Positions 9,101-15,053 of a DNA stretch of 54,272 bases are shown here, in pieces. Position numbers and translations under genes: made by a program. The number at the start of each line of letters is the position of its first letter. Position 1 is the stretch's first letter. The notes under the pieces are model-generated. The model saw only the letters and a program-made list of their open reading frames with translations. It had not been told where the DNA came from and did no database searches. This DNA is from Mycobacteriales bacterium (GTDB lineage Bacteria; Actinomycetota; Actinomycetes; Mycobacteriales; QHCE01), in contig JABFVL010000003.1 of assembly GCA_013362805.1 (NCBI GenBank), forward strand, positions 1-54,272. The letters are read 5' to 3'.

Positions 9101-9997
9101 AATGGCTTCGGCCGCGTCCCGAATTTCGCGCTCCCCCGATAGGAACACCAACATATCGCCGGTGCCCTCGGCGGCGAGTTCATCAACGGCGGCGCAAATG
9201 TTTTGGAAAAGATCGGCGTCTTCTGCTTCCCGATATCGCACTTCAACGGGATATGTTCGGCCAGAAACCTCGACGATGGGCGCCCCCTCGAAATAGCGGG
9301 CGAATCGGGCAGGATCAATCGTCGCTGAGGTAATAATGACTTTCAAATCTGGGCGACGCGGCAATAGTTCTTTCAGATAGCCGAGCAGGAAATCGATATT
9401 CAAACTGCGTTCATGCGCTTCGTCGATAATCAACGTGTCATAGGCGCGCAGGTCGCGATCTTGCGCGATCTCGGCGAGCAAAACGCCGTCGGTCATCACC
9501 TTCACAACGGTGTCTTGGCTGATGTGTGAAGCGAACCGCACTTGATAGCCGACGGCAGCACCTAGCTCCACAGAAAGTTCAGTAGCCAAGCGGTCGGCCA
9601 CAGCGCGGGCAGCCAGCCTTCGGGGCTGTGTGTGGCCGATTGTGCCCCTGACACCCCGCCCAAGCTCCAGACACATTTTGGGCAGCTGCGTAGTTTTTCC
9701 CGAGCCCGTTTCGCCAGCGACAACCACAACTTGGTGATCACGGATCGCGGCCATGATGTCTTCGCGTCGCGTGCTGACCGGCAATTCTTCGGGATAGCTG
9801 ACGGGCGGGATCCCGGCTTTGCGCCGCGCGAGATTGTCTTTGGCCCGGGCGATGTCGTTTTCGATCTTGCCCAGCACCGCCTTTTGCCGTTCGGGGTCGG
9901 CGATGCGGCCGGCGCCTTTCATCCGGCGGCTTAGCCGCATTTCGTCGAGCAAAGATAGTTCGGGAAGCAGCTCACGCAAATCAGCAAGAGTAGTCAT
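6149..9997 (-). CDS. hrpA: ATP-dependent RNA helicase HrpA
   Basis: A 1282-residue DEAH-box helicase, full length for bacterial HrpA (about 1300). Walker A is GETGSGKT at residues 95-102 and the DEAH box appears as IIDEAHERSLN near 190, followed by SATIDPARFARYF. RecA domain 2 has VFLSGEREIRDAAEAI, VLATNVAETSLTVPGIRYV and QRSGRCGRIGPG. The C-terminal half is the long HrpA-specific extension. The enzyme unwinds structured RNA or mRNA-ribosome complexes in the cytosol. The start MTTLADLRELLPEL has a poor ribosome site, so a leaderless mRNA is possible. Single gene, not in an obvious operon. Confidence 0.97.
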   Translation of the reverse strand: MTTLADLRELLPELSLLDEMRLSRRMKGAGRIADPERQKAVLGKIENDIARAKDNLARRKAGIPPVSYPEELPVSTRREDIMAAIRDHQVVVVAGETGSGKTTQLPKMCLELGRGVRGTIGHTQPRRLAARAVADRLATELSVELGAAVGYQVRFASHISQDTVVKVMTDGVLLAEIAQDRDLRAYDTLIIDEAHERSLNIDFLLGYLKELLPRRPDLKVIITSATIDPARFARYFEGAPIVEVSGRTYPVEVRYREAEDADLFQNICAAVDELAAEGTGDMLVFLSGEREIRDAAEAIGKMKLANTEVLPLFSRLSAAEQYRIFGAHTGRRIVLATNVAETSLTVPGIRYVIDAGTARISRYSHRLKVQQLPIEPISQASANQRSGRCGRIGPGICIRLYSEDDFVNRSAFTDPEIVRTNLASVILQMAALGLGDIAEFPFLDAPDRRQITAGVRLLHELGALELRGSEPPVLTKLGRQLASLPLDPRLARMLLEADRNGCVREVLVIVAALSVIDPRERPTDAQQQAQEKHARFTDPQSDFSAFLNLWNYVREQRRVLTSSQFRKLCKSEFLNYLRIREWQDIVSQLRQVLKGLDINETSAPESGNLIHQALLPGLLSHIGLREGDKKEYLGARGAKFAIAPGSGLFKKPPRWTMVAELVETKRLWGRVAARIEPEWVEPLAGHLVVRSYSEPRWEKRQGSVVATERVTLFGVPIVTGRKVGYGRIDAELSRELFIRHALIAGEWRTHHTFARKNAELLEEASELEQRLRRRDIVVDDEVLFDFYDQRLPADIVSARHFDAWWKTAKRTQPELLNFDLEMLLARDAEADTGKYPDHWRVGDIDLAVSYEFHPGEEHDGVTVTVPLPVLNQVPPEPFTWQVPGLRAELVTSLLRSLPKDLRRPLVPIPDTAAELLRAMTSEERPLLDALIIELRRRFDLTVTHEDWQIDRVPKYLQVTFRVISPDGDVLGQSKDLAALKEKLSTQLHSQLVSARSSIEQSGLRAWTFDALPGSIRQRQGSFVTVGYPALVDDGDSVSIRLMETEQLARDAMWAGTRRLLALTTGRSTKQLISTVDRASLLGLTAAPGGAQAILEDCQLAAIDSLLSSAGGPVWDEPSFAALRAQVMAGLPDAFLAAIAAARKIVDVAPGVFHQLAGVKNPALASAVTDMRAQLDALVYPGFVTDTGLSRLADVHRYVRAIAYRLEKLPGQPGRDSTAQDDVEAVVEEYQQWARTAQPAAVREVRWMIEELRVSLFAQAIGAAYKVSAVRIYRAMDEYDNQN

Positions 9998-10057
9998 GAC
10001 TAGCCCAGAATAGGCAGATGATCATCGGTAATGACGCACCGGCATAACGGTCTAAAA

Positions 10058-10087
10058 ATCACTTGGTGATCCAACACAACGTTGGAT
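10058..10087. promoter_or_regulatory. Two short inverted repeats between hrpA and GNAT gene
   Basis: ATCAC-TTG-GTGAT (10058-10070) is followed by ATCCAA-N7-TTGGAT (10069-10087). Both are perfect. They lie in the divergent spacer between the hrpA start (9997) and the acetyltransferase start (10131). They could be operator sites, but short palindromes like these also occur by chance. Confidence 0.25.
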
Positions 10088-10130
10088 ATCGTCGCGCTTT
10101 CACACCTCAACAAGGCGGCGAACAAGTTTT

Positions 10131-10637
10131 ATGGTCACGCAGTGGGTCACGCGCCCGGAAACCCCAGCGGATATTCCCGCTATTCGACAAGTGAACTTGA
10201 GTGCTTTCCCCACGGCACTTGAAGCTGATCTTGTGGACGCGCTGCGCACTGACCCGGCGTGGATCCCGGAGTTTTCTATCGTCGCGCAGGACGAGGGAGT
10301 CGTCACGGGCTATGCGCTGCTGACTCGATGCCACGTGGATGACGCGCCAGCATTGGCACTTGCCCCTTGCGCGGTGCTCACGCAAAGCCAAGGGCGCGGT
10401 GCGGGCGGCGCCGCGATTCGCGCGGCCTTGGCCGCTGCCCAGTCCGCTGGCGAGAATCTGGTGCTGGTGCTCGGGCACCCCGAGTATTACCCACGTTTTG
10501 GGTTCCGGCCCGCCTCCACGTTTAGCATCCGGGCGCCCTTTGACGTGCCCGACGCCGCGATGATGGCGCTGGCATTCGACAACGACAAGCCCGTGCCGAG
10601 CGGCACAATCCGCTACGCCGCGCCGTTTAATGTCTAG
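10131..10637 (+). CDS. GNAT N-acetyltransferase (YhbS-like)
   Basis: A 168-residue acetyl-CoA-dependent N-acetyltransferase. It begins MVTQWVTRPETPADIPAIRQ and shows the acetyl-CoA loop QGRGAGGAAIRAAL near residue 95, then VLVLGHPEYYPRFGFRPAS, the typical C-terminal YhbS-like signature. Its substrate is unknown. The gene is intact, but a diverged piece of a GNAT 3' end identical in 24 of 25 bases over the best stretch is found at 13583-13607, on the far side of the regulatory island. The neighbouring 10640-10728 is a piece of the quinone oxidoreductase gene. Confidence 0.92.
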   Translation: MVTQWVTRPETPADIPAIRQVNLSAFPTALEADLVDALRTDPAWIPEFSIVAQDEGVVTGYALLTRCHVDDAPALALAPCAVLTQSQGRGAGGAAIRAALAAAQSAGENLVLVLGHPEYYPRFGFRPASTFSIRAPFDVPDAAMMALAFDNDKPVPSGTIRYAAPFNV

Positions 10638-10639
10638 CA

Positions 10640-10728
10640 GTGATGACAACCGTGCTGATCTGATTATCGATTCGAGATATCGATAAGTTTCCACGCCGAT
10701 AGCTCAAATTTGCGCTCCACTGCTATTT
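10640..10728 (-). pseudogene. Decayed 3' fragment of the quinone oxidoreductase gene
   Basis: This spacer matches the 3' end of the intact oxidoreductase at 13641-14639. The block CGATTCGAGATATCGAT at 10668-10684 is identical to 13680-13696, and similarity continues on both sides. Read on the minus strand it gives AVERKFELS and, after a frameshift, YRYLES, against AVDRTFELA and HRYLES in the intact protein. It is a broken remnant, too short and frameshifted to be functional. It marks the left edge of the island. Confidence 0.75.
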
Positions 10729-10780
10729 TAAATGTCGGCGTTTTCTGTCACCGCTTGCCATCGAGAGCCCATCAGACGCA

Positions 10781-11626
10781 CTAAGTATCGAGGGCGTCAA
10801 TGGCGCGATTGATGAGCGTACGGGCCTGCGGTCCGTACGAAGCCATTTCAGCGAGTTGTGCGTGCGCCCGCCCGTAAATCGCTATCTCGCGCGGCTGCAC
10901 AATAGTGAGTTCCGCGCTGAACGTTTCAATAAGAACCTTCGATTCGTCGAATATCCAAAATCCCGAACCCGACCACATTTGTCTTTCTTTGTGCATGGGC
11001 ACAACGCCCAGCGATATCGATGGAAGTGCCGCTGACTCGATGAGTCTTCGCAGCTGAGAGGCCATCATCTCGGAGCTTCCAATGCGCGAGTAGAGCGCCC
11101 ACTCTTCGATGACGGCATGCAATCGTCCGCCCGTGGTGAGCACTCGCTGGCGTGCGATGCGGGTGTCGACGGCTTGCTCGACATCGTTCGGGAGCCCTTT
11201 AAATTTGGCGATGCGGCCCATACGAGCCAGCGCGTAATCGCGAGTCTGGAGTAAACCAGGAATGACACCGGGCTCATATACGCGGAAGTGTTTGGTGCGC
11301 TCATATAGCGGGTCGTAGGAACGCTGCAATTGGAGGAGTCCGTAGCGTTGCATTCGGCGCCATTCGACGTACATGCCTTCTACGACACGTAGTGATGCCA
11401 CGAGGTCATCGACTTGGTCGGTTGCGCCAGCATGCGAGCACCATTGCCGGATGTCGGCAGCCGTGGGAGTTTGTTTCCCGTGTTCGATTTTGGACACTTT
11501 AGTGCCACCGTGCCATCCACATGCTTGAGCGAGCGCATGTGCGGACAGGTTGGCGTCTTGGCGGATTTCTCGCAGCCGGGCAGCGAGGGCTTGTAGTGCG
11601 TACTGCCCGGCTGATGAGGTTTGCAT
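10781..11626 (-). CDS. XRE-family regulator with DUF5753 domain
   Basis: A 281-residue transcription factor of the DUF397-associated class. The N-terminal helix-turn-helix covers residues 11-65 (LREIRQDANLSAHALAQACG, KVSKIEHGKQTPTAADIRQW). The DUF5753 domain begins near residue 105, with YEPGVIPGLLQTRDYALA and later IEEWALYSRIGSSEMMASQL. The C-terminal end has IAIYGRAHAQLAEMA. Such regulators usually pair with small DUF397 proteins, and one lies at 12827 in the same island. It is the last gene of a three-gene minus-strand run (12357 to 10781), 15 nt after the DUF6879 gene. Confidence 0.93.
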   Translation of the reverse strand: MQTSSAGQYALQALAARLREIRQDANLSAHALAQACGWHGGTKVSKIEHGKQTPTAADIRQWCSHAGATDQVDDLVASLRVVEGMYVEWRRMQRYGLLQLQRSYDPLYERTKHFRVYEPGVIPGLLQTRDYALARMGRIAKFKGLPNDVEQAVDTRIARQRVLTTGGRLHAVIEEWALYSRIGSSEMMASQLRRLIESAALPSISLGVVPMHKERQMWSGSGFWIFDESKVLIETFSAELTIVQPREIAIYGRAHAQLAEMASYGPQARTLINRAIDALDT

Positions 11627-11641
11627 GCGAATCTCTTAGGG

Positions 11642-12151
11642 TCAGGGTTTGTAGTTTTCGTGCGGTGTCGCGCGTTCCCATACTTGATGGAATGCGTCAC
11701 TGCACAGTTTGGCGGCGGCCGGTTCTTTTGTGATTTCTGAATCTAGAGGCGCCATTTCCCCGTTGCCGTCGAAGTGGTTGAACAGCACGAGTTCGTCGTC
11801 GAATACCCAAAAGTCGTTGCCGGGCAGGGTAAGTGTTGATGCTTGGCGGCGTGGCAGCCACCGTATTTGTTCACCTGCGGCAATGTTCGTGAAGCTGATG
11901 TCGTATTCGTAGCGAACGTAGTCTGATATGGGTTCGGAGATGATGCGTGCCCGGCGTATTTCTACCCCTCGTTCGACGGTTTTTTGTACGAGGTCGAGCC
12001 ACGGTCGCCACCACGATGCTCTGTCGTCCGGGGCGTGACGGTGGCCTTGTTGCCAGGCAGCGAATCCTGGCGTGACCATGTAGCCGTCTCTCATCTCCAA
12101 GTGGACGGCCGATCTGGTCGTATTAGCGAATAGTTCCTCGAATGTGGTCAC
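11642..12151 (-). CDS. DUF6879 family protein
   Basis: A 169-residue cytosolic protein with the DUF6879 pattern: FEELFANTTRSAVHLEMRDG at the start, a basic RRARIISEPISDYVRYEYD, IRWLPRRQASTLTLPGNDFW, and DDELVLFNHFDGNG. The start is GTG at 12151, which overlaps the stop of the upstream 68-residue gene (TAGTG), so translation is coupled. This trio of small protein, DUF6879 and DUF5753 regulator is a recurrent actinobacterial arrangement. Function is unknown. Confidence 0.85.
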   Translation of the reverse strand: MTTFEELFANTTRSAVHLEMRDGYMVTPGFAAWQQGHRHAPDDRASWWRPWLDLVQKTVERGVEIRRARIISEPISDYVRYEYDISFTNIAAGEQIRWLPRRQASTLTLPGNDFWVFDDELVLFNHFDGNGEMAPLDSEITKEPAAAKLCSDAFHQVWERATPHENYKP

Positions 12152-12357
12152 TAGTTACCTCGGGGGAAGAACTGGAGCATGATCTCTGGCATTTCAACTA
12201 CGTCTTCGTGATCGGGAATGTTCATCTGTGCTAGCCGGTCGTTGTCTCTGACTTTCAAGCCCTGCACTAGGTAACTCTTGCGTTCCGGGTCGTAATAGAT
12301 CGTGGGTGATCCGCCATCTTCGCTCCCTGGGTCTTTGCCGAGACAGATTAATACCAT
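12151..12357 (-). CDS. Small conserved protein upstream of DUF6879
   Basis: A 68-residue protein (MVLICLGKDPGSEDGGSPTI then YLVQGLKVRDNDRLAQMNIP). The C-terminal EDVVEMPEIMLQFFP resembles small proteins usually encoded with DUF6879 and XRE regulators in actinomycetes. AAGGAG precedes the ATG at 12357 with proper spacing. It is the first gene of the minus-strand operon and overlaps the next by one base. No transmembrane or catalytic motif is visible. Confidence 0.78.
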   Translation of the reverse strand: MVLICLGKDPGSEDGGSPTIYYDPERKSYLVQGLKVRDNDRLAQMNIPDHEDVVEMPEIMLQFFPRGN

Positions 12358-12530
12358 GGGTTCTCCTTCGTAGGGATCATGCGCGAGTGCGCTTCTGCGA
12401 GTTTGACCGTTAACTGTGTGTTCTTCAACCGATACAGAAAGGTCGAAGCATTCTCGAGCACGATCCTGGAATGCCGACCTGCTGGGGTTCTAACGTCTCT
12501 TCCTGTCACCAGATAGCAGGGGGTAGGCGA

Positions 12531-12722
12531 ATGTTCACATTCCTTATACGACCGCGGGGCAAGTTGTTGTGCTCGATCTGTCGGCATGGGATTAAGCAAA
12601 TCAAGCCCGGCCAGTGGGAACACCTGCCTACCAAACAGTCCAAGTGGGGCCCGGTCTGCGTGATGCTCCCCGAACCTCTAGTTCTCCCACGGGTGCCGCT
12701 CGCCGCTAGGCCGGTGCCGTAG
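12531..12722 (+). CDS. Small CxxC protein (paralogue of 2895-3077)
   Basis: A 63-residue protein starting MFTFLIRPRGKLLCSIC. AGGGGG precedes the ATG. It shares CSIC, PGQWEHLPT, SKWGPVCVM and PEPL-LP with the protein at 2895-3077 in the graspetide locus. The shared part shows mainly silent third-position changes, evidence for a real protein family. It lies divergently next to a three-gene regulator operon and 104 nt upstream of a DUF397 gene. Three cysteines could form a metal site. I do not recognise the family. Confidence 0.72.
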   Translation: MFTFLIRPRGKLLCSICRHGIKQIKPGQWEHLPTKQSKWGPVCVMLPEPLVLPRVPLAARPVP

Positions 12723-12727
12723 TGGGC

Positions 12728-12774
12728 GGTGCGGGGCGGCGACTTCCCTATCACTAGCCCGTTCGCCCCGCGCC
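12728..12774 (+). other. Leader stem-loop between CxxC gene and DUF397 gene
   Basis: GCGGGGCG (12731-12738) pairs perfectly with CGCCCCGC (12764-12771). The stem extends outwards by three pairs (one G-U) to 12728 and 12774, giving 11 pairs with a 25-nt loop. It starts 6 nt after the CxxC stop codon. The same arrangement occurs after the other CxxC copy (3088-3131), though the sequence differs. Confidence 0.45.
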
Positions 12775-12826
12775 AATCCACGCTTCGGCACACCGAAGGC
12801 ATACCCCCAAGGAAAGGAACCGCAGA

Positions 12827-13054
12827 ATGAAAGATCTCTATAGCTTGCCCATGTCGGGCGTTTTGTGGTCCAGATGCGGCGGCAACACTGATGACTCGGG
12901 CAGCGAAGAAGCGTGCGCGCTTATCGCGGAAATTCCTGGTATTCCTGGTGCTATCGCCATACGGGACACCAAAAAGCCGGGCGTTGAACTTCGCTTCGAT
13001 GCCGATGAAACGAAAAGCATGACCGCGCGTTTGGTTCGAATGTTCGCGGTTTGA
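12827..13054 (+). CDS. DUF397 domain protein
   Basis: A 75-residue DUF397 protein. It has the typical order: W-S-R-C near residue 15, ACALIAEIPG, AIAIRDTKKPGVELRF, and a terminal aliphatic tail LVRMFAV. It has a strong AAGGAAAGG ribosome site. DUF397 proteins are small partners of XRE/DUF5753 regulators, one of which is encoded at 10781-11626 in this island. The presumed role is in the signalling pair, not catalysis. Confidence 0.9.
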   Translation: MKDLYSLPMSGVLWSRCGGNTDDSGSEEACALIAEIPGIPGAIAIRDTKKPGVELRFDADETKSMTARLVRMFAV

Positions 13055-13118
13055 AACGCAATAATGTTGGCCCGCTTCTTGGCGGGTGAGGGCGACCACT
13101 ACTAGAAAGATAGCTGGC

Positions 13119-13496
13119 ATGGCATCGACGCAGTGGCATTGCTACTACTGGCGGGGACGCATCCACGACTACAACGATGCTCAAAGACGTGATCTGCAAG
13201 TAGCGATTCCGCCGATTCAGGTCAAGTATTGGTTGCAGAAACCCGCCTCGATGCGCGTCGCCATTCATGCCGATATGGACACCGCGCTTGAGTGGTTGAT
13301 GGCCGAATATGACAAGCATCGGCCCTCAATGATGTTGGAGGAGCCCAAAAAGATGGAGCACCGACCGAATGCGGAACATCTTCGCCGATGTCTGGCCGGC
13401 GAGAAGATCGTCCTTTGTGGCTATTGGATGCAGGACATTACCCAAGCGCAGATGGTGATTGTTCCGAACGAGTCAGTCGATTTGCGGCTTCCCTGA
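13119..13496 (+). CDS. Hypothetical protein in the regulatory island
   Basis: A 125-residue protein from ATG at 13119 (MASTQWHCYYWRGRIHDYND); a GTG at 13086 would add 11 residues. AGAAAG lies 9 nt before the ATG. It is rich in aromatic residues and Met, with DMDTALEWLMAEYDKHRP in the middle and ENIVLCGYWMQDITQ-like residues (EKIVLCGYWMQDIT) near the end. No signal peptide, membrane segment or known domain is recognised. It follows DUF397 by 64 nt on the same strand and ends just before the structured element at 13501. Confidence 0.65.
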   Translation: MASTQWHCYYWRGRIHDYNDAQRRDLQVAIPPIQVKYWLQKPASMRVAIHADMDTALEWLMAEYDKHRPSMMLEEPKKMEHRPNAEHLRRCLAGEKIVLCGYWMQDITQAQMVIVPNESVDLRLP

Positions 13497-13500
13497 GCCG

Positions 13501-13580
13501 GGTGTGGGGCTGGTGGCGCGAACATTCGCGAACGAACAAGCTTCCATGAGTTCCCCCGCACGGGGGCCAGCCCCGACACC
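13501..13580. other. Three-stem structured element at the island's right edge
   Basis: Outer arms GGTGTGGGGCTGG (13501-13513) and CCAGCCCCGACACC (13567-13580) pair over 13 bp with a single bulged G. Inside are two further perfect palindromes: CGCGAA-CA-TTCGCG (13517-13530) and CCCCCG-CA-CGGGGG (13553-13566). A 22-nt linker separates them. The whole folds as a three-way junction in DNA or RNA. It lies 4 nt after the stop of the unknown gene and 2 nt before the GNAT fragment. It could be a terminator, a recombination site or a structured RNA. Confidence 0.6.
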
Positions 13581-13582
13581 TA

Positions 13583-13640
13583 CCCGATGCCGCGATGATG
13601 GCGCTGGGCAGAGAAGCGCCCGGAGCGATCCGGCACTCTT
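13583..13640 (+). pseudogene. Decayed 3' fragment of the GNAT gene
   Basis: Bases 13583-13607 match 10548-10572 of the intact acetyltransferase in 24 of 25 positions. In the same frame both read PDAAMMAL. The next codons give GREAPGAIRHSS against PSGTIRYAAP in the intact gene, a gapped but recognisable match. There is no start, and 139 upstream codons are absent. It abuts the intact oxidoreductase gene (stop at 13641) and so recreates the original GNAT-oxidoreductase junction. Confidence 0.72.
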
Positions 13641-14639
13641 CTAGTGGGAAACGGTCACCACGATCTTGCCAACCTGAGCATTCGATTCGAGATATCGATG
13701 GGCTTCCACAATTTCGGCGAGTTCAAATGTGCGATCTACCGCTGGTTGCAATGCGCCTGAGCTGAGTCCAGAAGCCACGAAGGCGTGTGCCCGGCGCAGG
13801 CGTTGCGGTGAAGTCGCTGTCTCCAGCATTGTGTAAGTGCGTATGTTCAGCGGTGGCATGCCCAATTCAATGCCCGGATATGGGGTCGGCTTGCCGCTGA
13901 GTGCCCCGTACACCAGTAGCGTGCCGTCGGCTGCGACTATTTTCGCGAGGTCCACCACGCCAGGTCCCGCCACGGCATCTAGGACTAGTTCAGCGCCTCG
14001 CCCACCGGTGGCAGCGAATACTCGGTCGATGACGGGTTCAGACTCGGTGACTATTACCTCGGCAGCCCCGGCTTTGAGAAGCGCTTCCTCTTTAGCTTCG
14101 CTGCGGGTGAGCGCGATGGGCGTGACGCCGATTCGATTTGCGACCTGCAGGGCGGCCAGGCCCACACTGCTGGAGGCGGCGTTGAGCACCACGGTGTCTC
14201 CGGGCAACAGCCGGCCTACTTCTACTAATGCGCCGTAGGCAGTCAGATAGGACATCCACACCGCCGCACCTTCTACCGCGCCGAGTCCTTCCGGGCGGGG
14301 CACGATGGCGGTGGCTGGCACGATCGCGCGTGCGGCGTATACGCCGTAGTCGTTTTGCGAGAAGTTGGGAACGGTGCTGATGAGTTGACCGGGTGATAAT
14401 CCGTCAATGTCTGGACCGACGGATTCGATTACTCCGGCGGCTTCTGAGCCCAGCCTGGCGGGGAATTGTTTTACGGGTTGTATGTATTGGCCGGAGCGGA
14501 ATAGCGCTTCGGCTCGGTTCAGCCCGATCGCGTCTACCCGAATGCGCACTTCGCCTGGCCCTGGCTCGCCTACTTCAACGTCTTCAAGGGTCATGACTTC
14601 GGGGCCGCCGAGCTCATAAAACCGCACTGTTCGGGTCAT
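13641..14639 (-). CDS. NADPH:quinone oxidoreductase-like zinc-independent MDR
   Basis: A 332-residue medium-chain dehydrogenase/reductase of the quinone oxidoreductase type. N-terminal GroES-like domain: FYELGGPEVMTLEDVEVGEP, AIGLNRAEALFRSGQY, PARLGSEAAGVIESVG. Rossmann domain: VVLNAASSSVGLAALQVANRI, then AELVLDAVAGPGV. Structural zinc cysteines are absent, as in QOR. ATG at 14639 (MTRTVRFYEL) follows AAAGG. It is divergent from an ArsR-type regulator with a small palindrome between. A broken copy of its 3' end lies at 10640-10728. Confidence 0.93.
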   Translation of the reverse strand: MTRTVRFYELGGPEVMTLEDVEVGEPGPGEVRIRVDAIGLNRAEALFRSGQYIQPVKQFPARLGSEAAGVIESVGPDIDGLSPGQLISTVPNFSQNDYGVYAARAIVPATAIVPRPEGLGAVEGAAVWMSYLTAYGALVEVGRLLPGDTVVLNAASSSVGLAALQVANRIGVTPIALTRSEAKEEALLKAGAAEVIVTESEPVIDRVFAATGGRGAELVLDAVAGPGVVDLAKIVAADGTLLVYGALSGKPTPYPGIELGMPPLNIRTYTMLETATSPQRLRRAHAFVASGLSSGALQPAVDRTFELAEIVEAHRYLESNAQVGKIVVTVSH

Positions 14640-14684
14640 CGCATTGCCTTTCACATAGTTCTAGTGCTCACTAAACATGAAAGT

Positions 14685-14695
14685 ACGATGATCGT
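14685..14695. promoter_or_regulatory. Palindrome in divergent oxidoreductase/ArsR spacer
   Basis: ACGAT-G-ATCGT is a perfect 11-bp palindrome in the 87-bp spacer between the oxidoreductase start (14639) and the ArsR-type regulator start (14727). Further GATGA-like half-sites follow at about 14703-14710. It is a plausible autoregulatory operator for the ArsR-type protein, by position only. Confidence 0.35.
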
Positions 14696-14726
14696 CAAAC
14701 TTTGATGACCATGGTATTTTAAGGTC

Positions 14727-15053
14727 ATGGTCGCCGATCGCATCCCCGAACACCCAGATGTTCGAACCGTTCCGCTTCAACAAGTCCTGGAAGCCCTCGT
14801 CGACCCCGTTCGACGGAGCATCGTCACCCAGCTACACGACGCCGATGCCGACATAAAGTGCGGCGGCTTCAACATTTCCGTCAGTAACTCCACCGCGACC
14901 CACCACTTTCGAGTCCTGCGCGAAGCGGGCCTCATCCGACAGCACTATGTCGGGACCTCGCGCATGAACACCCTGCGCGACAACGAGATCAACAAAAGGT
15001 TTCCCGGCCTACTCGAAGCCATCGTCACCGCTGACCGCGTGGCAACGAACTAG
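14727..15053 (+). CDS. ArsR-type winged-helix transcriptional regulator
   Basis: A 108-residue winged-helix protein. The core is LQQVLEALVDPVRRSIVTQL followed by the recognition helix region SVSNSTATHHFRVLREAGLI and the wing HYVGTSRMNTLR. Such repressors often control a divergent oxidoreductase gene, and one lies at 14639. A single Cys near residue 45 does not make a metal site, so the effector is unknown. The 3' end overlaps the end of the convergent FAD oxidoreductase gene by 4 nt. Confidence 0.9.
   Translation: MVADRIPEHPDVRTVPLQQVLEALVDPVRRSIVTQLHDADADIKCGGFNISVSNSTATHHFRVLREAGLIRQHYVGTSRMNTLRDNEINKRFPGLLEAIVTADRVATN

Noticed and set aside
6570..9934. Several 100-200-codon plus-strand frames within hrpA
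   Set aside because: All are antisense shadows of the recognised helicase gene with no recognisable products.
12348..12623. Minus-strand 91-codon frame upstream of the 68-residue gene
   Set aside because: It overlaps the CxxC gene, which has cross-copy evidence of coding, and lacks family features.
13547..13577. A CCCCCGCACGGGGG hairpin with flanks resembling a type I-E CRISPR repeat
   Set aside because: Only one copy is present, no spacer-repeat periodicity and no cas genes in the window; better explained as one arm of the three-stem element.
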